This document shows, piece after piece, positions 34,396 to 45,342 of a stretch of DNA of 64,000 bases. The notes beneath the pieces were generated by a model. That model had not been told where the DNA came from. It searched no databases and saw only the letters and a list, made by a program, of their open reading frames with translations. The stretch covers positions 36,866,374 to 36,930,373 of the forward strand of contig CM039510.1 of assembly GCA_022432975.1 (NCBI GenBank). Direction: 5' to 3'. Numbering within the stretch: the stretch's first letter is position 1; each line of letters opens with the position of its first letter. The DNA comes from Begonia masoniana (taxonomy: Eukaryota; Streptophyta; Magnoliopsida; Cucurbitales; Begoniaceae). The position numbers and the translations under genes are program-made.

Positions 34396-35782
34396 CTACG
34401 CAATTTTCATCAATTTGTCGTTAATACGAGCTTAAACAATTAAATGTCCAAATTTAACAAAAACCTTAACTAAGGAATTTCCCTAAAATCTTCACCTAAT
34501 TAATCGAAGTATTTAAACAACGATTAACGCTCGATAGCTTAAAATCACAATTAACGAGTTTTCCTAAAAACCCGAAAATTCACAAATTTAACATTTCTCG
34601 CAATTCACTCTAACTCCGTCCAATAACGTTCAATACGTCCTTTACATCGTTAATTACTATAAACCTATCAATTTCAGACCCTAATTTGGGTTCGGTAAAA
34701 ACCGACCCGAAACTTCGAACGCGCGTAACTTTCGCGTCGGTTATCGGAATCGAACGATTCCAGCGGCCACGCGCTCCTCTAATAACCTATTTTAATCTGC
34801 CAAAAGGAATTTTAAAACAATCGACCGTAGCTAGGTCAATTGCAGCAAAACCCGAATCTGCCCTAAACCGGGAATTTCACCATTTTCGGTTTTTCATCAA
34901 TTCTCATAAATTTCCTCACCAATCAACCCTAATTAGCCTCAATTAGCCTAAACAAATCGAAATCACGAGGCAACATACCGAAAACCGAAATCCCCCAATT
35001 CGGAATTCTCAGATTTTCGCTCAACTTGAGCATTCCGCGGCCGAGCAACAATAGCCGGCCCAAGGGTTGGCAAACCCACGCCGGAAGTGACCATAAACGG
35101 CCGGTGATCGAAGCTCAATCGAGCTCGTCACCCTCGGCCCCAAATTGAACCGAAACAGGGCGAAGAATCACTCACCGATTCGGTTTGTGCGCGAGACGGG
35201 CCGGAGATCGCACGTCGCCGTTGTCTGCCTGAGAACGGCGAGAAGTCGCCGCCGTTGGCTGTCGGAGAGGCGTCGCTCGTCTCTGTCGTCGGGCTGTCGT
35301 CGGGAGCTCGGGTGCGGGTCGCGGTGAAGAAACACAGCAGAATGGTTTTTTTAACCATTCTGCTGATTTAATTAAAATTAAGTTTTTAATTTTAATTTTA
35401 TTTTTATTTCATTATTTATTTTAATTAGTTTATTTATTTATTGAACATCACTACCTCTCGTGTTTTCAACCGTTTCGAATTTCTTATTTCGCCAATAAAT
35501 CCAACTTATTATCTGGGTTCTATTAAAACTGTCCGTTCACAAATCGGACCTCGTTTACTATTTTTACTAAAACGTCCTTTATATTACGAAAAGCGTATTT
35601 ACTCGGAATATATCGATATTATTCTGAGAATTCCTTAAATTTCTTTAAAATTCCTATTAATTGTTAGGATCGTCATGACGCTTTCTTTTCGTAAAACGGA
35701 CCTGATTTGACATATTTACAAAAATGCCATCCTATATTAAAATAATAATATCCTCAAAAATCCGTACGAGTCGGATATTACA

Positions 35783-37604
35783 TTCTACCCTCCTTATTTA
35801 GAATTTTGTCCTCAAAATTTGCCACAGCTTATAGTTCTTGACATTAACGTCTCTTATCTTGCGGCATTTTACTTCAGTTAATCGTCTGCACTTACGGTTC
35901 TTCTTCGTGGTTCTAACCAAAACCCTACTATATTCTCCAACCTTAGCCCTAACCTCATATTCTCTACTTTCGATTGGATCGTATACGTCCTTTCTCACGT
36001 ACTAAGTGTAATCCAATTTCTCAAATCTCAATCAATTAATCCGACAACATATTTGTCACATTAACACTTGCGCATGTACCAACTTTCGACTTTCACTTAA
36101 TCTCTTGCAGATTAAATCTCTTAATAATACTAACTCCAAATTCACTCTATATCGATGTCTTTCTTCCGCTGTCCCTTTAGGTCAGAACTATACCCAAGCT
36201 TTCTAGCGCCAATCAAATTGAATGCCTACAATTTCCTTCAATTTTCTGGGCTGTAACCCATACTTCAACGCAGTTCCTTCGATCCTACCCACAATCGGGA
36301 TACACACTGACCGAGTTTCTACATGAACTTCCTAATCATATTCTTCATTTTCAGTTTACGCGTCAAATCTTACCAAATCTCTAAGTCTTAACCAAACAAC
36401 CTCCAACTGTGTACCTGTCACCTGACGTCCTGAGCACGCGTTGGTCTGGATTTAGTCACTAAAGCGTTAAACTCACTAATTCATCAATTGGTCTTTTCTA
36501 AAATTGTCCCTTGTGTTCAGTCCTCAAAATACCATCCACTTGCCGACGTCATTTGGGCTGACTAAAAAATGTACATAGAATTCAAATCCCCAGATCTCAC
36601 CAACTATCTCGTCGACATCACTCCTAGGTTTCGACGAGTCAATCCTGGGCTAAAGTTACTACTCAGTGAACCATTTAAATCTCATATGTTCTAGACTATC
36701 TCAGTGAACTTTGTTGTTACACCATTACAAATCTACTCATACTACTTCTACTATAGTCCTTTGTCTCAACTCAAGTCTCTATCAACTCCGAACATCATCA
36801 AGCCTCTAAATCCCATCATTGATGAGCTCTACACTAGTCATTCTAACTTAAACCATTTATGCATTACTTGGTTTCGACTCGCCACACACGAGTCGATCAC
36901 TAGAAATTTACTAACTTAATCTCACTTCTAAGCTTACTTGGATGGTTTCGGTGATAATTTCTCGCTCTTCTTATTCTATAATTCGCAAATTTCTCTATTT
37001 GTTATCCTTTAAACGCCAATCTAAGCACTCATTTACTCTAACGATCTACTTTGCCAGTCTCTAACTTTCTCAAGGTTATTTCGAGTTCGACGACTAATCT
37101 ACTAGCGTTCACTCCTTCTAATCAGGTTCTAACTATTATACTCGACATTTATACTAGGTTTAACTCTTGAATTCTATCTTCGTCTAGACACTCTCGACTT
37201 TACACGAATTCCCACTATATGAGTTCTACGGTACTCTTTCATTTATTTAAACACCCTCCATATATTACAACAATCTAGGGTATCCCTTTATAGGTTTATT
37301 TCTAAACTTTCATTTTTCTTGACTGGTCGTATTCTAATACTCCAAAAGGTTGTCAATTAGACATAATCCCTACCTACTTAAAATCCATATCTCATAGGGT
37401 GTATTCCTCTAATTGCTACTAAACCTTAGGTGCTCAAACTCCGTTGATTAAATCGAACTAATCCTACCAATGTATAACTATATTTCTGTATGGTGTTTAT
37501 TGTTATATGTGTATCCTATTATCTTCTCCTCGAGGTTCGCCTAGTAATCCTTCTTACTCACCTATTACTCTCGTCCTTACTAATTTTAGATTTAAATATT
37601 TTAT
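35783..37604 (-). other. Non-coding internal region of element C with PPT
   Basis: The PPT complement is at 35783-35795 (TTCTACCCTCCTT), next to the string that ends pol in other elements. The remaining 1.8 kb has no frame above 75 codons and no recognisable pol motif. Confidence 0.75.
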
Positions 37605-38759
37605 CTAACATATGCATAACATTGTACAGGTAATAAGAATAATACCTGTAATTGTAGAAGGCTGGGCCCCATCGTCGGCGTTGTCAGGCTCGATGAATGC
37701 AAAGACTCTCGGTACAACTTTTCTTTGATCCCTGCTATATTGATCTCTGCCTGATCGATCCCGACCTTGATTCGGGCAGTCCTTAACAAAATGGCCCGGT
37801 TCTCCACACCAGTAGCACACATTCGTGCCTACTCTGCACTGTCCCCTGTGCTCCCTCTGACATTTAGGGCAAAGAGGTAACTGAGAAGCCCCTTGTATCT
37901 GCTTGCCTTTCCCTCGATCGTTGCCTCCCTCTAGAGGCCTTTTAACGTCTCTTTGTTGTTGTTGATGTTGCTGTTGCTGTTGCTGTGCTCTTGGCTGCCC
38001 GCCTTGATTCTGGGTCTGAGGATGGAGCTCACGAAAGAAGCCCTTAGCTGGCTCCCTCGGCCTAATACAAGTGGCTCTGGCTGCCTCGATATCCAGAGCC
38101 CTAGCTGTGATGTCAGAATAGGGTACATCAATTATACCTGACACAACAACGTGCATCCGAATCTCCGAATTCAGTCCCTCCATAAACTGGTGCACCTTCT
38201 CCTCATTGTCACTGACGAGGCGCGGTGCAAATCGCGATAAGGCCTCGAACTTCCGGATATACTCTGCAACTGAACCTGTCTGTTTCAGCTGCATAAACTC
38301 ATTTCTCTTCGCCACTCTCACAGCACGGCTGAAATACTTATCGAAGAATAAAAATTTGAACCGATCCCAAGTCATAACTGATACATCTGTAGTCGACTTG
38401 ATCGAGTCCCACCAGAAACGGGCGTCTAATGCCAAGTGAAAAGTGGCGTAAGCCACCTTACTCCCGTTCCCTACCTCTGCATAGCCTAACATATCCTCCA
38501 TCACTCGGATCCATTCCTCGGCACGTGTCGGATCCGATGACTGGCCGTCGAATACTGGAGGCCGTAGGCTTTGAAACCTCTGCATACCCTGATTACTGGG
38601 GACTACCAGCTCCTGAGCTCTCTGATTCTCTCGCTGGTTCTCTCGATTCACTAAGTCTGTAATTTGTTGCGCTTGCCGGTCCATATGCTGAGACTAGCGG
38701 TCTAACAACTCCGTAAGTCGATCCATCGCGTCATCTCTAGGATCCCTTCCTCGAACCAT
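37605..38759 (-). CDS. gag of element C with one internal amber codon
   Basis: Start at 38759 (MVRGRDPRDDAMDRL). An in-frame TAG at 38694-38696 (CAG expected) lies 21 codons in; the rest, from the downstream Met at 38684, is open for 359 codons. It has the capsid-type region with RFWWDSIKSTTD, a Gln-rich linker and one CCHC knuckle CYWCGEPGHFVKDC (near 37770). The frame ends just after TITGIILI, where the protease of related elements begins. The product would form the particle core. It may be made from the internal Met, or not at all because of the amber codon. Confidence 0.88.
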
Positions 38760-38903
38760 ATTTATAAAACTCCTATAAAATTTAAAACAAGTAATCTCTA
38801 AGAAACAAAATCAAACAAAGGTATAAACAGACTTACAGTTGATGAAGGATGTCCGCGTAGTGGCTGTGCAGTCGAGCAGTCTACAGAACCGATTTTAAAA
38901 CCC

Positions 38904-38920
38904 GGGGGCTCTGATACCAT
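38904..38920 (-). promoter_or_regulatory. Primer binding site of element C
   Basis: The minus strand reads TGGTATCAGAGCCCCCGG beside the 5' LTR start at 38924. It matches initiator tRNA-Met over the first 13 bases. Confidence 0.9.
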
Positions 38921-38923
38921 AAC

Positions 38924-41886
38924 TGTAACGACCCTCATACTATTCCTAATTTCCCGTACGAAATTTTTCTTTTTAAGCCTCTAAATCAATTAAAAACATC
39001 CTCGAAAACCTTTAAAGAAAATTCATTTATCATACAAAAACAGTTTACATAAACCACTCAACCTTCTATCATTCCTCATTTTATCAACTCATCACTTCTT
39101 CACAATATCATTTCTATCTACATTTCAATTATACATTTTACATAAACTTTTCAAGCATTCACACGTTCTCGTAACTCTACCCAAAACCGACTCTAAACAC
39201 GATTAAAATGAAGTACATTTTCATGAAAATAAACTGCATGGTTCCGTTTAAAAGTGTGACATATCCTCCTGTTTACAAATCACCAAGCAGTTCATAAAAT
39301 CCAAATAAAAACCTTAACAAACGTTTTATAAAACAAATCTATCAACCAAATAGAATCAAACACCCTAAAACGTACCAACTACCAATTAAACTAAAAACAT
39401 TCCCATAACGTTAAATTAATGATTTAAACAAAACATTTGAAACATCAGCATAAAAATCTAACACCTAACCAGAACCAAGCATTCTAAAATGATCTAACAG
39501 TACAATTATCCATCAACGTCAAAATATCAACCTATCAACTATACAGTTTCATCTAACTAACCCATCATTAACCCAAAACCTCTCAATACCGTTACTTACA
39601 TCCCCACGGGTCAGGTAAGCATCGACTGCGCAACACACCACCGCAATCCATCTTTCGTCAACTGCCTCATGCCTCAGGAGGAGGAAGCTCGTCCTCACCT
39701 GTTTCCTCGTAACCACCTACACCATACAGACATCTATGAGATAAAAATCTCAGTAAGCTCTAGTAAATGCAAATGCGTGCTGTGCATATGAATATGTAAA
39801 TCATGCATTGTTTTCTTTACTTTACTTTACTTACTTTACTTTGCTTTGCTTTGCTTTGCTATAAACTGTATACCGATTTCTTTGCTTTGCTTTACTATAA
39901 ACTGTATACCGATTTCTTTGCTTTGCTTTGCTATAAACTGTATACCGATGGGCCATTTAAACTATATACCGAAGGGTCATTTAAACTATATACCGAAGGG
40001 TCATTTAAACTATATACCGAAGGGTCATTTAAACTATATACCGAAGGGTCATTTAAACTTTTATTTACTTTGCTTTGCTATAAACTGTATACCGACGGGC
40101 CATTTAAACTATATACGGAAGGGTCATTTAAACTTTTCTTTACTTTGCTTTTCTATAAACTGTATACCGATGGGCCATTTAAACTATATACCGAAGGGTC
40201 ATTCTTTCTTTGCATTTACTTTAAAACATCAAGCAGAAATTCATTTTCATAACATTTGAAATACGTGATGCATGAGCAGATATGAAAATAAACTAAACAA
40301 CCAACATGCATACATCAAGACCAAATTAGAATAACCTATTATAAACCTATCTACCCGACCCAAAGCAATTTAAAACAAACAATCCATTAAGATCCTCGAC
40401 GCTACATCGAAGTACGGTGTAGGCCAATCGGCCAGAGAAGATCACGAGAACTTACCTCGTGCCCGTTGCAGCTCTTGCTCCGTCCACGAGCGTTGTTTAC
40501 CTACGCAATTTTCATCAATTTGTCGTTAATACGAGCTTAAACAATTAAATGTCCAAATTTAACAAAAACCTTAACTAAGGAATTTCCCTAAAATCTTCAC
40601 CTAATTAATCGAAGTATTTAAACAACGATTAACGCTCGATAGCTTAAAATCACAATTAACGAGTTTTCCTAAAAACCCGAAAATTCACAAATTTAACATT
40701 TCTCGCAATTCACTCTAACTCCGTCCAATAACGTTCAATACGTCCTTTACATTGTTAATTACTATAAACCTATCAATTTCAGACCCTAATTTGGGTTCGG
40801 TAAAAACCGACCCGAAACATCAAACGCGCGTAACTTTCGCGTCGGTTATCGGAATCGAACGATTCCAGTGGCCACGCGCTCCTCTAGTAACCTATTTTAA
40901 TCTGCCAAAAGGAATTTTAAAACAATCGACCGTAGCTAGGTCAATTGCAGCAAAACCCGAATCTGCCCTAAACCGGGAATTTCACCATTTTCGGTTTTTC
41001 ATCAATTCTCATAAATTTCCTCACCAATCAACCCTAATTAGCCTCAATTAGCCTAAACAAATCGAAATCACGAGGCAACACACCTAAAACCGAAATCCCC
41101 TAATTCGGAATTCTCAGATTTTCGCTCAACTTGAGCATTCCGCGGCCGAGCAACAATAGCCGGCCCAAGGGTTGGCAAACCCACGCCGGAAGTGACCATA
41201 AACGGCCGGTGATCGGAGCTCAATCGAGCTCGTCACCCTCGGCCCCAAATTGAACCGAAACAGGGCGAAGAATCACTCACCGATTCGGTTTGTGCGCGAG
41301 ACGGGCCGGAGATCGCACGTCGCCGTTGTCTGCCTGAGAACGGCGAGAAGTCGCCGCCGTTGGCTGTCGGAGAGGCGTCGCTCGTCTCTGTCGTCGGGCT
41401 GTCGTCGGGAGCTCGGGTGCGGGTTGCGGTGAAGAAACACAGCAAAATGGTTTTTTAACCATTCTGCTGATTTAATTAAAATTAAGTTTTTAATTTTAAT
41501 TTTATTTTTATTTCATTATTTATTTTAATTAGTTTATTTATTTATTGAACATCACTACCTCTCGTGTTTTCAACCGTTTCGAATTTCTTATTTCGCCAAT
41601 AAATCCAACTTATTATCTGGGTTCTAATAAAACTGTCTGTTCACAAATCGGACCTCGTTTACTATTTTTACTAAAACGTCCTTTATATTACGAAAAACGT
41701 ATTTACTCGGAATATATCGATATTATTCTGAGAATTCCTTAAATTTCTTTAAAATTCCTATTAATTGTTAGGATCGTCATGACGCTTTCTTTTCGTAAAA
41801 CGGACCTGATTTGATATATTTACAAAAATGCCATCCTATATTAAAATAATAATATCCTCAAAAATCCGTACGAGTCGGATATTACA
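38924..41886 (-). mobile_element. 5' LTR of element C
   Basis: 2963 bp, near-identical to the 3' LTR. Its 24-bp repeats lie at 39800-40203. Confidence 0.92.
39667..40500 (-). other. Conserved LTR module in C 5' LTR
   Basis: Same layout as the 3' LTR copy: exon 40456-40500, stem strands 40412-40423 and 39716-39727, frame 39667-39716 (50 nt). Confidence 0.62.
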
Positions 41887-43333
41887 CAAACACAATCAAG
41901 CATACACAATCCTACTGTTTTTTGATGTAGGCTCAAAGACACAAGCATACTTTACTTACCTGGCTCCCTGGAAAAACTCGGTTTCAACTACTTTGGAAGC
42001 CTTGCTCACCTAGAGTCACAAACAGAATACCAATTAGATCTTCACTAACCTCATCTTATACCATTCAGAAATCCTAGGAGCTAGTTTGGGACTCTGTCCT
42101 ATGTGCATTCTCGATTCATACGAGACCCGACTCAACTCCTACACCCTGCATTTCCCAAGAACATGCATCTACGATACTCCTCTATCGTCTATAATTATAA
42201 TGCAGTAAGATATCTTAGTAAAACTCACCTAAGTCGAAGGGAAAATCGGAGAAGGATCTTCTAGCGCACTCTGCTGAGTTGAGGAACTGAGAGTCGAAAA
42301 TGGTTTGGGAAACAGTGGCGGCTACAGTGCATTTAACCCAAAACCTCTTTCCTTAAATACGTTATCCATTATTAAATTTTCAATTACCCTTATGCCCTTG
42401 CCTAGTCATCCGTTAACCCTACTTTTATTATTACCATATAAACTGTGCCATTAATTAAAAAAATTAGAGAAGCGGTTTGATAGAACTGGGTGTTACAATA
42501 GTCAAGATGGTTGGTTGAAAGAGAAAAGAAAACAGAACATATCGACCGATCGCTAAACAACAAAACACCTCTACCATATAGACCACGTGATATCCATGCG
42601 ATTGAAATAATTCGACAGACAACGTCTACCGCTCACAAACAATAAACATTCTTAGCTCATATCTGCCGATAGAACAAACTACGTCTTCCAATCGCTAGAC
42701 GACAAAATCCTCACTTCACATCTAACGATCGCAAAACAACAAATTCCTTCCTACATCATCCGATTACCAAAACGACAAGGCTACTAAAGACTTATACCGA
42801 AGACATATACCGATGACTTCTACTGAAGACATCTTCCGATGGCTTCTTCTGAAGACATCTTCCGATGGCTTCTTCTGAAGACATCTTTCGATTACAAAAC
42901 GACAAATTCTAATACTCACATCCACCGATGGACTATATCCACCGATAGACAAAACTCTCGACTTCTGCCGATAGACATCATCTACCGATAGATCTAAAAT
43001 ACTCAACGAAAACAGCATAGCAACAATTTCACTATAAACAAAGAAAACTCCGACTACCAAAAGAACTTGAGCATTTTACTAAAACCGTTCAAAACTACTT
43101 AAATTCATGTACTACTCCAAAATTTGGTAAAAACCACTATTAAAAACTAACAGAGTATTATTATCAGAAAAAGTCTCAAATTGTATTCAGAACATCAAAA
43201 TTACTACTGTCACTAAAACTCTCAATATATTTAAATTGAATCATGGTTCACTAAACCTTCTCATCTACTGACACCAGTTAAACTGCCCCATCAGTTCGCC
43301 AAGTCAAGACATGAATGTGCTCCCTCAACTAGC

Positions 43334-43910
43334 CTATTCCTCAACATGCTCAGAAAATACACCTGCAGTCACTTCTTCATCTACATCACAAAACTCATCT
43401 ATTAGCCTAATGCTAAGTAAGTAAAGTAGTAATGAAATGAAATGCTGAAACATAAATTCCTAAACATTCAATTTCTACTTTCTCATCTCAGTTGCATATG
43501 CATTCGTTTCTGATCTGATCCCCCTGTGAAATTGGGAGTTGGATCACTTCTCCCAAAGTCATACATCCTCTCTCTTGATTAAGGGGCGGATTAGTTCCCT
43601 TTACAACTGTTCAGATCCTCCTGTGAAATTGAGGTTTGGATCACTTCCCCCAAAGTCATACATCCTCTCTCTTGATTAAGGGGCGGATTAGTTCCCTTAA
43701 CAACTGTTACAGTCTGTTCATTCCTTACCATGCCATTTCATGTAAATTTATTTTCGCATAGTTTTCAAAATATGATGCATAACATACAAACACATACAAG
43801 CATGCACAACCCTACTGTTTTGTGATGTAGGCGCGAAGGCACAAGCATACTTTACTTACCTGGTCTCCTGGAAATCGCTCGGCTATAAGCTACTTTAGAA
43901 GCTCGCTCAC
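43334..43910 (-). other. Conserved LTR module in B2 LTR
   Basis: Exon 43860-43910 (51 nt) has a CAG/GTAAGT donor and is open for 16 codons in the matching frame. Stem strands 43817-43830 and 43381-43394 are complementary at 14/14. The frame 43334-43380 (47 nt) encodes DEEVTAGVFSEHVEE. Confidence 0.63.
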
Positions 43911-45342
43911 CTAAAGTCATAACAGTACATTAATCAAACCTTCACTAATATTCACCAAGAATCAATCAGAAGTTTGAGGAAACCAGTTTGAAACCCTGCT
44001 ACCCGTGCATTCCCATTTATCACCAAAACCCGAACCTACTCTCAATCACAGCATCCTCGAAATTTCTCACATTGTACTCCCTCAGTTACCTAACTGCTAA
44101 AATACAAGAAAACGAGGAAAAACTTACCTAGGTTAAAAGAGAATCGAGCAAGAGAATCGCCAAAAGGGTTCTGTTGGAGAGCTGAAGGCCGAAAGAGAAA
44201 TGATAAACAGAATAGTGACAGATACAGTGCATTAAACCCAAACCTCTCTCCTTAAATACGTTATTCACTTTTAAATTTCCAATTACCCTTATGCCCTTGC
44301 CTAGTCATCCATTAACCCTACTTTTATTATTGTCATTTAAAGTTTGCCATTGATTTAAAAAGAATAGAGAACTGGTTCGATGTAACACCTGAGAATTTTC
44401 TATTACGTGCGTCGCCTACAATTTGACGTGTTAGGAGAGTTTAATGATACAAATGTGAGGTTATGCATTGAGGAGAAAGTGAATGAGAAGAGAGAAGAAA
44501 AAGGGTTGAAAATTCAAACTTCAAAAGAGTTTGAAAAAGTCAAAGAAAATTTGTATTGAAATAATTTATGGAAAAAGGTAAAAAGGTGGTTTTAAGAAGT
44601 CAATCACGTTGGAAGAAGAAGAAGAGAAAAGTGAGGGCTTTATTTGCAAAATTGAAAACCTTGGTGGAGGGAAACAAAAAGAGGAAAAAAATTAGGTTTT
44701 ATAAAATGAGAAAAATGGGTGATTAAATGGCAAAAAGCCATCTTCATCTTCCCCAAACTCCATCGAAGCTTTCAGCCATTGGAAGGCTTGCTCTCTTCCA
44801 TTTTCAAGGTGTTTGCAAGGTAAGAAAGTATGGGTTTTTGTTTGTGTATGGTTAGGTGTTGATTTTAGGAGTTATTAGGGTGTTTTTGGAGAGTTTGGTT
44901 AGGGTTTGGAAAACCCTAACCATGGATTCCGAAAATTGGAGTTAAAATGGTGGTTTTCTTCCCTAAGCTCATGATTAAGAGGTTAGATGAATTGGTTTAG
45001 GTTGATTTAGGGAGAAATGGAAGCTTGGAGTTGTGTTTGGGAAAAACCGGTTTTTAACTCAACGTGCACCGGTTCTGTTTTTCTGTTTTCGATCTAACCA
45101 TGTGGTTTGGTTGTTGATTTTGAGTGTTGGAATGGATAATAGACGTGTAGAGGTTTTCGAATTGGGGTGGCACGTCGAAATCCGATGAAAAATGAGGGAG
45201 TTATGACTGTTTGATGTCGGACGTTGAAAATTGGGGGAATTTCGGATTTTAGGACTTAAGTTGTTAAGATTTGTTTAAATTGTGTTGATTGGATTTAGTT
45301 AGGAAATAGATTATTGCTAAGTTATTTTCCTATGTTTGTTAG

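Larger units (their letters stand above)
32773..35782 (-). mobile_element. 3' LTR of element C
   Basis: Plus-strand limits TGTAACGACCCTC and GGATATTACA, followed by the PPT complement TTCTACCCTCCTT. On the minus strand a frame starting near 35358 (MVKKTILLCFF) could be a leader exon with donor TCG/GTGAGT near 35174. Confidence 0.9.
32773..41886 (-). mobile_element. Element C: gag-only LTR retrotransposon (TR-GAG-like), TSD CAAAC
   Basis: The element is 9114 bp with two near-identical LTRs (32773-35782, 3010 bp; 38924-41886, 2963 bp) and perfect duplications CAAAC at 32768-32772 and 41887-41891. The internal domain is only 3.1 kb and holds a PBS, one gag frame, 1.8 kb without coding sequence, and a PPT. 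Protease is cut after a few residues; RT, RNase H and integrase are absent. This is the structure described for plant TR-GAG elements, which must use enzymes from other elements. By eye the LTRs differ by a few substitutions and two 24-bp repeat units, so insertion is recent. Confidence 0.93.
32309..41998 (-). other. Conserved LTR module in B3 5' LTR, split by element C
   Basis: The acidic frame is 32309-32355 (47 nt). Stem strand 32355-32369 pairs with 41917-41931 with one mismatch (GTGATG to TTGATG) once C is removed. The donor exon is near 41949-41998. C inserted in the loop of the stem. Confidence 0.55.
23326..42497 (-). mobile_element. Complete family B retrotransposon B3, TSD ATAGT, with nested element C
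   Basis: On the minus strand it has a 5' LTR (31108-42497 including element C), PBS, gag, protease, RT, RNase H, integrase, PPT and a 3' LTR (23326-26441). It is flanked by perfect 5-bp duplications ATAGT (23321-23325 and 42498-42502). Its own length without C is about 10.05 kb. Coding frames are broken. Confidence 0.93.
31108..42497 (-). mobile_element. 5' LTR of B3, interrupted by element C
   Basis: Plus-strand limits are TGTAATGCACCGAG and GGGTGTTACA. Element C with TSD CAAAC splits it at 32773-41886. The own length is 2271 bp. It carries six 38-bp minisatellite units (31583-31800). Confidence 0.9.

Noticed and set aside
35128..35358. 76-codon minus frame (also 41233-41445) as a stand-alone gene
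   Set aside because: It lies in the leader of the C LTR and contains a plausible donor, so it is at most a leader exon of the element.
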